This document shows, one piece after another, positions 26,277 to 45,137 of a DNA stretch of 64,000 nucleotides (the first letter of the stretch is position 1; each line of letters opens with the position of its first letter). The stretch is from Hoplostethus atlanticus. Its lineage: Eukaryota > Chordata > Actinopteri > Trachichthyiformes > Trachichthyidae. The notes beneath the pieces are model-generated. The model saw only the letters and a list, made by a program, of their open reading frames with translations. It was not told the DNA's origin and did not search any database. The stretch lies in the NCBI GenBank assembly GCA_034670405.1, contig JAXDDX010000088.1, positions 1,894,501 through 1,958,500 of the forward strand, read 5' to 3'. A program made the position numbers and the translations under genes.

Positions 26277-26662
26277 ATTGTTAGAAAGTCCAGAAGCATA
26301 GCCCCCCCTCCCCCTCCCCTCCCCTCAGAACCTCTGAAGTCAGTACGTAGTATAGAGTTTAGAGAGTGGTTGGCTGTTTCCCTCTGGCAACTTCGGCTCA
26401 CTACATTGTCCGTGTTTGTGCATACATGACCAACTGTCAGACACACTATTGCTTTCCATTAGTTTAGTGTTTGTGGAGAATATAGGTAGCTTTGTTTATC
26501 CTTTATGTGCATAATTACTGCAGTTCACATTCAGGGAGGTTAGCGCCGATTTGCTAAGTTAGCCGTCAGCATGGTCTTGGTCTGGCTGACACCCCGGGGG
26601 AGAACGGCAGTTATCCACCACACCTAGAGTCGTACGGTCCTTCCAGCTAACCCTCAGCTACA
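26277..26662. mobile_element. 386-bp insertion in the 3' flank of copy B
   Basis: Copy A reads through this site without interruption near 15746. In copy B the insert is flanked by tta on both sides (26274-26276 and 26663-26665). It contains a C-rich run near 26300. I see no terminal inverted repeat and no coding sequence, so its class is unknown. Confidence 0.6.
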
Positions 26663-26813
26663 TTAGTGAACCTACTAAAAAGCTTTTTTTTAAACCTATC
26701 CAAGCCCATGAAAATGTACCTGTGTATCTGTTTTTACATCTATCAGTGCATTGTTGTGTTTTCATCTTTTCCTGTCAAATTAAAAAAACACTAAACAAAA
26801 ACAGTGACACTGA

Positions 26814-26819
26814 AATAAA
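26814..26819 (+). promoter_or_regulatory. Possible polyadenylation signal AATAAA after copy B
   Basis: AATAAA lies about 570 nt past the stop, in the sequence homologous to the signal after copy A. Confidence 0.35.
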
Positions 26820-26989
26820 ATAAAATGTGGGAATTGTCAAAGATGTTTTTGTGTGCTACTTTTTGTTTTACTTACTACATGTTGAATATAGGTATGATAG
26901 TATGTCATGAACTTTAAAATTACACTAGCAAGCTTATTTCTCTCACCTTACGCAGAAGAGGGGTCCTTTTCAAGTAATTTTAATATTAG

Positions 26990-27430
26990 TTACCAATGAA
27001 TTAGAGGACATACGACTCCAGATCTCACCCTTTGACAGGGACCTATCTCCTATCTCCCCTAGTCCTGGATAAATGCCTTAAAGAGGTATTCCATTCAGTC
27101 AGTGCAACCATTTTGTTTATTATCAATGGTCACTGGTATTTCCTTCTAGTTTTAAACTTACAGTGCTTCAGCCTAGTCTTGACCCCTTGCCTCTGGCAAA
27201 CTCCAGGCCCATCTCCAAACTGCCCTTTTTATTTAAAGTTTTAGAAGTTGTCTCAACTCAAATAATATACTGTTTTTGAATATGACGGAATATTCCATTT
27301 TAATTGATTTACATCTGCCAATCTAAACCCAATAAGAAACTGCTAATGAACATTTTTTTTTTTACCTCTCACCAAGATTAATATGTTAATATATAATCCA
27401 ATCTAAGTATAGGTATTAAATGACTAACTG
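26990..27430 (+). mobile_element. Decayed LINE fragment downstream of copy B
   Basis: Frames include PLPLANSRPISKLPFLFKVL near 27185-27245, a typical N-terminal reverse-transcriptase motif of L2/Rex-like LINEs. Stops and deletions are frequent. Its 5' part matches the fragment after copy A, marking the right side of the duplicated unit. Confidence 0.65.
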
Positions 27431-27689
27431 CAAGATTAAGTTAAACAACTTTGAAAGATTTTCCATATCACATAGAACCCTAACAAAGACATTTCTTTGT
27501 TTAGCAAGATATTTTCCATTTCCATTTTCCAGCAATTAAGAAAAATGTTTCTAGACAAGATAAGCACGCATTCACTATTAAGATTTCTAGATTACATCAC
27601 TTGACAAAAATACAAAATAGCGAGCAATGGCATTCAGTAATTAAAATATATTTCTTCATCCACAAATTGCGAGTCAATGGACAACTTTT

Positions 27690-27860
27690 TGGAGTCTGCA
27701 GGCCCTTAAGAAGGTGAAACTGCTCCAGGTTGCTGGAAGTGATGTAATCATACAGTCCATCATTCTGTCCTGCTCAGTGGCTACTAGACACTTCATGGAA
27801 CTGTCTAGATGTAGTCGACCGTTACCCAATTTCCCATCAGGGATCAGTAAAGTTCCTCTA
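27690..27860 (+). mobile_element. Probable LINE 3' fragment
   Basis: The end caatttcccatcagggatcagtaaagt resembles common fish LINE/SINE tails of the form gggatcaataaagt. The frame upstream is broken. Class is uncertain. Confidence 0.4.
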
Positions 27861-27863
27861 GGA

Positions 27864-28022
27864 GCATCCGGGTGACTCAATTGGCTAGGCCATGTACCAT
27901 GTAACTGCAGTGTCAATGACCTGGGACCTTTGTCACATGCCATCCCCCTTTCAATCTCCTAATCTTTCTTGTCTCCTTCTACTGTGTCTATCAAATAAAG
28001 ACAAAAAACTCCCCAAATAAAG
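27864..28022 (+). mobile_element. tRNA-derived SINE with pyrimidine-rich body
   Basis: The head gggtgactcaattggctagg is tRNA-like. It is followed by a body tcacatgccatcccccttt, a ctttcttgtctcctt stretch and a tail tcaaataaagac. It is the same family as the copy at 63192-63360. The B box is degenerate. Confidence 0.65.
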
Positions 28023-28809
28023 TGAATTGAAAAATTGTTGAAAAATTTCAAAACAGGTTTTATTCAATCAAACCATAAATAACAGGCAAAATGTACATAT
28101 CAATTTTACAAAAACTGTATTTTTTATTTAGAGAAAACAATACATGATTCTATAAATTTCAAGGTCTGTTTATTAACCCCTTGAACATAATCCTCTTTTC
28201 AAAACCACCTCTGAACCAACAGTGACTTTTCAGCTGCTTTCTTCTCACACTCACTCTGTTGTGTGTTTCTAAAGAAGATAATAACTAAATCTTTGTAGAG
28301 AACAGGGGCCACAGTCCAGAAACCTTCCTGTAAAAACCCTAGCTTATCTCCCTACAGGAGCTCACTGTAAGATGGTAGAGTTGGGGGCAGTTGGAACCCA
28401 AAGGTTAGAGAAGAGGGCTTGAGTCCAGAAAGCTGTGAAAAGTGAATGAGTAGCACTCTTCCCGCCATTAAGTATCACTGAGATGCCCTTGAACCCAGAT
28501 GCTCCAGTTGAACTGCTTATTTATTATATATTCTTTTACTTTTGAGATGAGATCAGACGGGCAGGTCGGATTTTACTCTGTAATGTGGCCACAGATCCCC
28601 TACGTGTAAATGAAGTGGTCATGCAACCCAAATACATGTCGGGGCATTGTAAGAATAAGAGATAAGGTTCCACGTGGTGAGACTAAGAGTGTCAAAATGC
28701 ATTCTTGTTCATTTTACAGTTCAGGCATTTAGGTGATGCTCTTTTCCAGAGTCACTTACAACAACAGTAGCATCAGTTCTCACATCACCAACACATCTCT
28801 TTTGTACAC
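28023..28809. other. Gene-free stretch between SINE and LINE remnants
   Basis: No coding sequence is supported. Near 28710-28770 there is a short repeat fragment (ggcatttaggtgatgctctt) of a type also seen near 31860. Confidence 0.5.
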
Positions 28810-29302
28810 CAGGAGGTGCAGAACAGAGCCTGCAGGATCATGAAGGATCCTCACCACCCCAACAACGGACTGTTTCAGTGCTGCGGTCAGGCAAGCGCCT
28901 CCGTAGTCACGCTGCAAAAACAGAGAGACTGGACGGAGTTTCTTTCCTCAGGCCATCAGGACTGTGAACTCCGACCTCACCAGGGCCCCCACCAAGACAC
29001 ACACTGCCCCTCTTATGCACACACACACTTAGGTAAAGACTACACATAATTATAATTTATATTACACATACAATTTTCCCTTTTTTTACTATATTTTTTT
29101 ATAAAGTGCTCTTATTGTAAATATTGTGTTGTTTTTTTATATAGAGCTCTTAAATATTGTAAATATTGTGTTGGTCTATTGTAAATAGTGTGAACCTGTT
29201 ATTTTGCACATTTCTGCTGAGCATTGCCACTTTGCATTTCACTACACACTCGTGTGTGTATGTGACAATTAAACTCCTTGAATCTTGAATCTTGAATCAT
29301 TT
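28810..29302 (+). mobile_element. 3' end of a LINE with (ttgaatc)n tail
   Basis: The translation near 28820 gives NRACRIMKDPHHPNNGLF, the conserved C-terminal region of fish LINEs. The 3' end reads tgtgacaattaaactccttg and then repeated ttgaatc units, a characteristic tail. It is strongly 5'-truncated and frameshifted. Confidence 0.75.
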
Positions 29303-29638
29303 GCCCAGGATCTTTCTGAACTGTGTATTGACCAGTTTTAGACCGAGCAGCGAACACATTATTACATATTTAAACAATCCATAAACAGCTGTAAATATCA
29401 ATGCACTCATTTAGCCTAGACACTGTAAACCATTTAAACGTATTTTAAAAGGTTAATCAACGTAAAATTACTCAGTGGGACATTACAAGTAGCCAATAGT
29501 GAGGAGTGTTAGGGCCTTTCATAGTATCTTAATTTAAAAACGTATTTCTTCTTATCTCTTATTCTTAAAATGCATAAGACCCAAGTACTTGGTTAAACTC
29601 TTCTGAATGTTACAGTGTAAAAACACACACTATCTTTT

Positions 29639-30205
29639 CCAGATAGCAGACTAACATTGTATCACCGTAGAATCAATATTGATGCATCAATACAACAAAC
29701 ATTGAATCAATCAATTCATCAGCCTGAAATCATATTGATCCAACACTGAAATGGATTGACAAAAATCATTATTAGCACAGCAGCATATTGTGATGATTCC
29801 TTTCTATGTTCTATATTTCCAATTTTTATTTTTATGTATTGTATTACACAGATTGTACAATTGCATTGTTAATACAATAATATTTTAATCCATGCCCACT
29901 TGAAAGAGGTTTTATTTCCTTTTCTTGAGTTGGTGACTTGTTAGCTAGAGCCATGTCAATTGCAGCCCCACTTACTCTCAGATTGAAACTGACTTGGTAT
30001 TTTATTGACAAGTCACCATAGAGTCCTGCTGTACGTAAAGCAAGGTTCATTTTAAATTGTCCTAATGTTAATTTAATGTTAAATCATTGATTTGTCAAAT
30101 TGTCAATCCATTTTCTGTTTTGGATCAACATTATTTCAGGCTGCAAAACTGATGTTGAATCAATGCTGTATTTCAATGCTGATTCAAGGTGAGTCAGCTA
30201 TCTGG
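29639..30205. mobile_element. Inverted-repeat element, CCAGATAGC ends
   Basis: The left end ccagatagcagact pairs with agtcagctatctgg at the right. The arms share ttgaatcaat-type words further inward. There is no transposase. Flanking target duplication was not identified. Confidence 0.6.
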
Positions 30206-30821
30206 GTACCAACATGAGGAGGCGCAGAGCCTCCATCACTAACATTTCACCTGGTGAAACCCTTCGGTCTCATGGTCACACTTACCCGGAGTAACTCTTT
30301 AATTTTACTCTGGAATTGACTGACTGACTGACCTGCATGGATCCAATGGGACTGCCAGAAAAGTGCGAACCAGGTCATGCACTTCTGGAAAACTAAAGCA
30401 ATTGATCCAAGTCAATAGATCATGTCAATTAATTATTGGTTAAGGTCTGACCATGATATTCCTAACATTAAGCCAACTACAGTATAAATCAACGCAATCA
30501 ATGACTCAATCAGTTTACTATCCTTTGTGGAAATAAATCAATAAATAAACCCAATGAATAGATTGTTGACTCGTTGCAATGTTAAAAAAAAATATTTTCA
30601 GCCGAGACATTGTCCAGCAATATTTGGCAATTAATGAATGTATCAGTGCTAATCATATTATTAATGACGTTCTGATTAAATTTCACATTGTTGATCAAAA
30701 AGCTATAAGATCCTTCACATCCCTGCTGCTTTTCTGGAAGGTTTTCTTCCACCTGACATGACACAAGATGTTTTCTGTGTATTTATAGTATTTTCTGATT
30801 TAAAAAAAAACAAAAAACAAT

Positions 30822-31022
30822 GCCAGTAGCCTAGAGGTTAGAGAAGCCGGCTGGAAGGGTACCGGTTCAAATCCCTGGACTAGTTGGGAAAATCTGGACG
30901 TGGTACGTGAATAACTAACACTCTCAAAAACCACTGCTGAGCAGCACCCAATGGCTCCAGTGGGGCTGCCTGGTGCCCGACAGTAATTTCCCTGGGGGAT
31001 CAATAAAGTATCCATATGTGAA
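30822..31022 (+). mobile_element. tRNA-derived SINE (cagtagcctagaggttagag family)
   Basis: The A-box region is gtagcctagaggttagagaa and the B box ggttcaaatcc is at 30874-30884. The tail is tccctgggggatcaataaag. It is the same family as the element at 60400-60626. It lies downstream of the ankrd1 stop codon. Confidence 0.8.
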
Positions 31023-31376
31023 AATGTGAAACTGTGTGAATGTGAAGTAGGGCTCTGCTGAAAAACAACATGCATGATCAGCAAAACGTCCCTGGATAAA
31101 TAAACTTTAAAAAGACTTGTGTGCTTCTCTGGTCAGGAACAGTAACTTCAGCATGGAAATACCACTGCCAGGCAACCCAAACAGGATTGGGAGAATACTG
31201 AGGTTTGTTTTTGTTCAAGTCGACTTTTGTACCCTGCACCTTGCCAAACCATTAGGTGTGCTCACACCATCTCTCCAAATCAATAATTTGGCCAAGAGTG
31301 ATTTTTCCCAATAAACCAGTAGATCCTCCTTCTGAATCTATGGGGAATCTTGCTTTTACTGAATTTGAATTGTGTT

Positions 31377-38558
<7,182 letters not shown>

Positions 38559-38701
38559 CCTTCTGTCTGAAAGAATGTAATCTAGTCGTAGGTAACAGGA
38601 GGTCTATTTAAGTCCAGTGGCTTCTTCTTCTTCTGTGGTGGTCAATGTCTGTCTGTCTGTCTGTCTGTCTGTGTTCTGCAGGTTGCCTGGAGCCTCTGTC
38701 T

Positions 38702-38709
38702 CTTATATA
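38702..38709 (-). promoter_or_regulatory. ankrd1 TATA box
   Basis: TATATAAG reads on the minus strand about 145 nt upstream of the ATG. It would place the transcript start near 38670-38680, within or beside the short gtct repeat at 38650-38672. The known mammalian gene also has a compact muscle promoter. Assignment here rests on motif and position. Confidence 0.6.
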
Positions 38710-38759
38710 GACCTGAGGTACATCTATAGAAAAAAATAGGAGGCATGTCACTCAAGTCA

Positions 38760-40429
38760 GATCAGATTACTGCCCCTGCAGCTCATGTGGCACATCAACG
38801 CTACCGGCATCACCCTCTCCATCAACCCTCCCCGTTACACCCCCACCCCCCAACCCCCTCCACCGCCACTCAGTTTAAACTGTTGGGTTCGCTATATCAC
38901 AAAGTACACAGGCGAGAGGTGTCACTCCTGCCTACGTCCATCCTCGTTTAAAGGGGCATTAAAGAGATCATGTTTTCTGAGCTGTAAACATATTTGTATG
39001 ACTTCTTTATGGTGAAACCGATCAATACAGGACAGAAATTCAATATTGCAGAAATCATTTCAGCGGGCCGCTTTCAGGGCCACCCTGATCGGTGACACAA
39101 TACCAGATATTTAGAAAAAATATCTCCGCCCCCGATTGGAGATTTGGAGTACTGGAGTATTGGCGTTGATGGTGAAGGTGCGAGATATGGCCTTCTGTTG
39201 TAGATATCTGTTGTTAAAAACACAATTACACAATTACCCAGCAAGCATGTAGCAGATGGTGACGTGCAGGAGGTGGCAAGTTCAACATCAGCTTAAACGA
39301 CAGCTAAATTTTCATAACATATTATGACACTAAATCTAATTAGAATTTGTGTGAGGGCTAACGCCCACTTCTGCAGAGTGGAAGGTGGGCCAGTTTATTT
39401 TTATTTTTATTTTTTTTACTTTTGAGTGATTCATCTTCTCAAACATAGACAATCTTGGTGGTGTCTCGTCATGCTGGGCATGTGGTCCACAGAATGTGAT
39501 GATGTCACTGTGAAGAGAAATAAATAGTCACACTTCCAAACGTCCTGTCAGTGTACGGGAGCCAATCAGAGATCAAGGTCAAAGGTCGGCGGGATGCCTG
39601 ACTGTTGACTGACAGCCGGTAAGGGGTAACGTCATGTCAGGTGGCCTTTGCCTGCTGGCAGCCACACTGCCACACTACATATCACACATCTCGTATGTAT
39701 GTAGCTACAGCATACCCTTACAGTCATACCATAGACTCCTGACTGAACATGACCAGCACAGCACAGTGAGCTCACTTTCCACCAATGTGAAGAATGTGTC
39801 AAGGTCAGCGGGCAAAAAGTAGATGAAAGGTAGTCGTAGAAGTAGTAATGATAATAATCACGACACTTTAATACTCAGTTTCAGTGCTCTAAAACAATAA
39901 TACTACAATACCACTAACAATCAAAATGCCAGTTAATAGTTCAAGTTAATAATAATCACAATAATAATGAGAAGATGAAGAAGAAGAAAGAAAAAGGGAA
40001 AAACAAACAGTGGTAGGCTTTTGACTCTGGTCTGTTCAGATCACGTCTCAGCCATGTTCATTCCTGAATTCACAAGGTCCTGAAAAAGTCTTAAAATGTC
40101 TCAAATAATACTAAACTCGAGGCCTTAAATGATCTTGAACACAGTTAAATGTAACATTTTAAGTCTTAGATTCAGTTTGAGAGGTTCCTGTTCTTCTGTT
40201 GAGAAATCAGACTGTATTCTGATACAGTTGTTTTTATTGTTTCAGTCTTATATTTCATTCTAAGTGGCATTAAAAAGGTCTTAACAACTCTTAAATGTAA
40301 TTGGTGAGGCTTGCGGACCCCCTGTCATAGCTGGGAGCTATTTTAAATGCTGACCTTGTGAATTAAATAGATTATAAATGGGAACTATTTTGAGATGGCG
40401 ACCTTGAGAATTACCGTACATTTGCTTCC
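38760..40429. other. Gene-free DNA upstream of ankrd1
   Basis: It contains a C-rich patch near 38815-38870 and AT-rich sequence after 39840. Short frames lack recognisable protein features. Ankrd1 enhancers could lie here but no site can be named with confidence. Confidence 0.5.
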
Positions 40430-40545
40430 ATCCAGAGGAACCTGTTAGCAAGTCGAGTGTCTTGCTCAGGTGCACTGCGACAGGAGGGGGGAAGTGAACC
40501 TGCCACCCTTCTTTCACCCGCTAGGCCACCCAGTTGAAGGGATTA
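40430..40545 (-). mobile_element. SINE remnant, minus orientation
   Basis: On the minus strand it reads gggtggcctagcgggtgaaa, then a B-box-like ggttcacttcccc, then a gagcaagacactcgac core. It is truncated. Confidence 0.5.
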
Positions 40546-40777
40546 TGAACGGGAACTATTTTGAATGGTGACCTTGTGAATTAGCAGTGGGAACGTCAAC
40601 TGGATTGTTAGCGGTCAGCAGATGCTTTTACAGCAGCTATTGATAGTTCATTAGAGCAGACAGCAGCAAAGTTAGAGAAATATACAGTTAGAAGGGCAGT
40701 TATCACCAACTACTGTGTGTGTGTGTGTGTGTGTGGTCTGTTCAAACTCAGTGCGACAGAGATTTTTTATATCCTTA

Positions 40778-40866
40778 AATAATGTTGAACCTCTTTAATA
40801 TAACAATTATCCTTAAATGTAATTTAATTTAATGGATACAATTAAAGCATTTAAAATGTTTGTGCA

Positions 40867-40902
<36 letters not shown>

Positions 40903-41092
40903 CTGCCCAATCTCCGCCGTAATAGGTAGCTAGGCTTTATGATAGAGGTAATGTTTTTTGTTTAAATCATGTTGAACCTCTTTAATATCATAATTATTTT
41001 TAAATGTAATTTAATTGAATCAATGCAAATAAAGCATTTAAAATGTTTGTGTATGTGTGTGTGTGTGAGAGTGTGTGTGTGTGTGTGTGGTT
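40778..41092. repeat. Imperfect tandem duplication of a TG-repeat block
   Basis: About 125 bp beginning tgttgaacctctttaatat and ending in a TG microsatellite occurs twice, at about 40778-40900 and 40968-41090, with point differences. Confidence 0.8.
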
Positions 41093-41395
41093 TCCTGTGT
41101 TTATAGATGATGATCTCATTTCAGGAGATTGAATCCGGCCTCATCATGTTCTCATGCTGTCAGTATATCACCACCTGCTGAGAATCTCATTTCACAGCCT
41201 ATCCGTCAAAATATGTCTCATTGTTCTTAAAAAGCCAACAGTCGTTTCCTTCTCGTGTTTGATGTGAAATCCATATTAGGATTTATTGTTTACATTTATT
41301 TATCCAAGACAGGATTTTACTGGCATGTTTGCTCCTTTTCAGCACATCCTCCTTTTCCTGCTTCACATTCATACAGTTCTACAAATGAATGTCCA

Positions 41396-41510
41396 GGAGC
41401 TCCCCAGTACAACCACAGTCTTCTACTGGTGGTCACTGGGAGCTGCCCCAGTACAACCACAGTCTTCTACTGGTGGTCACTGGGAGCTGCCCAGTACAAC
41501 CACAGTCCTC
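41396..41510. repeat. Minisatellite of about 43 bp, nearly three copies, derived from a SINE tail
   Basis: The unit contains ccagtacaaccacagtcttc, then tactggtgg and cactgggagctgc. The same sequence, inverted, occurs once in the SINE at 60400-60626 (near 60560-60600). A second array of the unit lies at 43138-43298. Confidence 0.85.
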
Positions 41511-41624
41511 TTATTTTGGTTACTCCACTGCAGTAAGTGCCTTGGGAAATGCTGAGGTACCTATAATGACTGAGAAGCGGCACCTTGCTGAAAAAGCAAA
41601 TCAGCAATCCAGATGTATTGGCAA

Positions 41625-41740
41625 TAAGGTGGCCTAGTGTTGAGGTCCTGTAACATAAAGCTCACAGGTTCGATCCCACTAACAGCCATGTGTCCTGTCG
41701 GTGTCCTCAATGGAAGTCATTCTCGTCAACTAAATGCCTT
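41625..41740 (+). mobile_element. SINE-like remnant
   Basis: It reads ggtggcctagtgttgaggtc, then a B-box-like caggttcgatcccac, then tcctgtcggtgtcctcaatg. It is short and degraded. Confidence 0.5.
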
Positions 41741-42051
41741 AAAAACATAAAACATATAAAAGGTAAAATAACTTAACAGTCATGAAGCTTCTCCATCTGC
41801 TGTTCTAACCACCCGGTGTCAGGTAGGTCTTTCCTGGGAGAAACCCTCTGGAGACAGGAAGTGATGCGTTTTACGTTTCAACAGAAGAAGAACTGGGTAG
41901 TTAGCATGAGCAGCGATAGCCACCATGGCTGAACACACAAAGAAAAGAGCGCCACCTACAGGAACTCAAACTCCATCAACAGGAAATCAGAGGAGAAAGA
42001 CGTCACAGTACTGGACACACTGTTTGATTGACAGGTGATCTCTGGGAAGAG

Positions 42052-42254
42052 CAGTGAGGAACACCACAGTGAGGAACACCACAGTGAAGAACACCACAGT
42101 GAGGAACACTACAGTGAGGAACACCACAGTGAGGAACACCACAGTGAAGAACACCCCAGTGAGGAACACCACAGTGAGGAACACCACAGTGAAGAACACC
42201 ACAGTGAGGAACACCACAGTGAGGAACACCACAGTGAAGAACACCACAGTGAGG
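42052..42254. repeat. 15-bp minisatellite, about 13-14 copies
   Basis: The unit is gaggaacaccacagt with mostly g/a variants (gagg or gaag). Because 15 is a multiple of three, frames on both strands stay open, giving repeated SEEHH on one strand and VVFLT on the other. A 37-codon frame with a good Kozak context (ccaccatgg at about 41920) precedes it but stops before the array. I do not call a gene. Confidence 0.9.
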
Positions 42255-42289
42255 CTGAGAGACAAAGATGGAGACTAGATTAAAAAAGA

Positions 42290-43137
42290 AAATGTGACTC
42301 TCGCAATTTACAACTTTAAAAAATAAAATATGAAAGCAAAAGTCCTCTGTGGCCCTGAAGCCCCGCCCCCACGCCCCCCACCCCATATCCTTTTCTCATA
42401 TTTGTCACCAGTCTAAATGAGTGTGTGTATATGACACTATCTTTATCTGTGTGTGCTGAGTTCCTGTGCAGCCTGGTCAGCGCCACGCCGGTAGTCTAAG
42501 ACGGGTTCAGCGTTAAACCCCGAGCGATACATCAGAGGATTCTGCAATTATAAATAGTCCCTGTGCAAAATTCCTTCTCTGGAAATATATCCAGTTTACT
42601 CTATTATTAGCCGTGTAAATCCCCCTCTCGCTCAGTATCCTGGTCCGGGGCACGGCGCTCACCGGGGCTGTATTTCTGTGATCGATTGCGGTGCCTCGGC
42701 GCTGTTTACGAGTGTGTCATGATATCAAGATAATCCTTCACTCAGAGAGACAAACCGTCTGGTCGTAATTCACAACACTGTTTGCTTTTCTGACAAGCGC
42801 CTGCAGGCTCCCGGGCCCCCTATCTGTCCTTTATCCATCTATCTGAAAGAGTTGTAACACTGACAGGGCCTGAAATTAAAAAGAAAAAGAAAAATTCATG
42901 GCATTGCAGCTGTATTAATCAGGACATGGACGACAGTGACAGGAAAGATTGGATGAGTTACAAGATGACATGCAGCCGTATGCAGTCAAGGTAACGTTTC
43001 CACCACATGCTACTTCACATGTGTCTGTTTCTTATTTTATTTCACAATAAAGTCCAAATGATGTTTTTTAAACCTTTATTCATCCACAAAAGGGTTTTAG
43101 CGAGCATGCAAGCTCTTTTTAGATCTGCCCTGCTGTC
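42290..43137. other. Gene-free stretch between minisatellites
   Basis: The sequence is mixed, with a C-rich run near 42360-42385. No coding, RNA or mobile feature is convincing. Confidence 0.5.
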
Positions 43138-43298
43138 TGGGAGCTGCCCAGTACAACCACAGCCTTCTACTGGTGGCCACTGGGAGCTGCCCAGTACAAC
43201 CACAGTCTTCTACTGGTGGCCACTGGGAGCTGCCCAGTACAACCACAGCCTTCTACTGGTGGCCACTGGGAGCTGCCCAGTACAACCCACAGCCTTCT
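43138..43298. repeat. Second array of the 43-bp SINE-tail minisatellite, nearly four copies
   Basis: The unit is the same as at 41396-41510, with gtggccactg replacing gtggtcactg. Copies within this array resemble each other more than those of the first array, as expected from local homogenisation. Confidence 0.85.
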
Positions 43299-43798
43299 AT
43301 ATTTGGTCTACAATATTTTAGCTATGTTAAGCTAATAAAAGAATCAAACCCACGGTGTTGTGAACATGTTTTATGCGACATACCACACTGATCCACCAGG
43401 GTGCTTTTTTATTTTTATCTCCAGCAGTCCAGTTTTTACCTCTTGGAAATACATTTTGTTGCTAAGCAGCACTGGCAAAATTCGGTTTACTGGCAAATAA
43501 CTTATTTGTTGCCAGGCAACATTATCTCATTGACCATGTATTGGAAACCATTGGGAACTACTGAGGCCTCTGGTGTGGGGAGTACAATTGTATAACTGTT
43601 TTAGATTTATGACTCTGGCACTTGAACGCCTCATCTGCGGGGTGATTATAATACAGATGGGGTTTATTTTCAGACAGAAATTCATAAGAGGAAAAAAGAG
43701 TGGGAAGTTTACATTTGTATCACCTTTTATTACTTTTTCTTCAGTACAGCGAAGACAAGCAAGGAAGAACAAAGTGCCAGAGCTCCACCTCAGGTAGT

Positions 43799-43878
43799 AA
43801 TGGTTAATAAAATGGTTTCTGGTCCAGTGGGTCCCAGTATGAACCACTGGACCAGTATTAAACCATTTTAATAACCAT
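43799..43878. repeat. Long imperfect hairpin
   Basis: The left arm (aatggttaataaaatggttt, then tggtccagtgg) pairs with the right arm (ccactggacca, then ttaaaccattttaataacca) around a loop of about 12 bases. It could be a tiny palindromic element or a structured transcript. Confidence 0.75.
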
Positions 43879-44270
43879 TTTATTGGCTCATGACATCAAA
43901 TGTAAGCATAGTGTATTTCCCACATTTGCATTTCCTGTTTACAACTACAAAATGTACTTGTATTGCACATACACGCATTTTGTTTTGCAAGTTTACGGAT
44001 TGGAGTACACGTTTATGCGTTGTGTGTTATTTTACAAACTCACGTACCTTAAAATAAAAGTACAAACGACTAAGACAGTTTAGCTAACAGCCTAGAAAGA
44101 GATTTTCCTCCAGTGATCAAGAGAGTAAATACAATCTACTGGGGCTCAATAGAAATAGAGTCACATTTTTCTATTGCATCTTCTAATCACTTAAAATGGA
44201 TGCAGTCAATCATGAGGTTGAATGCTGGCGGATCATTCCTTATAAGTGCAAGTGAGTGTGCGAAAGGAGA

Positions 44271-44278
<8 letters not shown>

Positions 44279-44338
<60 letters not shown>
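44279..44338. repeat. (GA)n microsatellite
   Basis: About 28 GA units with one gc interruption. Confidence 0.9.
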
Positions 44339-44619
44339 CGGTGTGAGAATGAGGTCAGGTTGGATGACCAAGGTATGTTGTGGCACGAGACTGAAGAGGC
44401 ATGAAGTTCCCCCCCAACCCCCCCAAACCCCCCAAACCCCGAACACACTTCCTATGCGACCCCCAATAGGGCTTAAGAGTAAACCCCATCTCTCTGTATA
44501 TATAGGCCCAGGGGGGGATGTCAGTAATGAAGATCTTTTAGACTGTGGAGATGTGTTGATGGACCCTCTAGAGATTAACCACTGGTGTTAGAATGACATG
44601 TACACACACATACACATCA

Positions 44620-44627
44620 AGCACACA

Positions 44628-44663
<36 letters not shown>

Positions 44664-44675
44664 TACATACATAAG
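44620..44675. repeat. (CA)n microsatellite
   Basis: A CA run followed by three catacata units. Confidence 0.9.
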
Positions 44676-44837
44676 CATATATGGGCACACATGACAAGTT
44701 GCTTGTCACAAAAGTCATTGCTCAAGGTCACCCAGTGACCTCTAAAGAGACGATACAGCCATTATTCATTAGAAATCCAATTTGTATTTTGTAGCTGTTC
44801 TGATGTTGTTCAGAGGCTTGTCTCGTCTTATCTCACT

Positions 44838-45080
44838 GGTAGTAGTAGTAGCAGTAATTGTAGTAGTAGTAGTAGTAGTAATAGTAGTGGAAATAGTAGT
44901 AGTAGTAGCAGTAGTAGTAGCAGTAGTAGTAGTAACAGTAGTAGTAGTAGTAGTATAGTCGTAGTAGTAGTATCAGTAGTAGTAGTAGTAGTAGCAGTAG
45001 TAGAAGTAGTAGTACCAGTAGTATTCGTTGTAGTAGTGATGGCAGCAATAGTAGTAGTATCTTCAGTATCATTAGTATTA
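44838..45080. repeat. (TAG)n triplet array, interrupted
   Basis: tag/gta triplets with cag, aat and tat variants. Open frames of L or Y here are artefacts. Confidence 0.9.
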
Positions 45081-45137
45081 TCATTAGTTTTATTATTATG
45101 ATGTCATAACTGTCTGGACCTCGTCATGTCTCTAATC

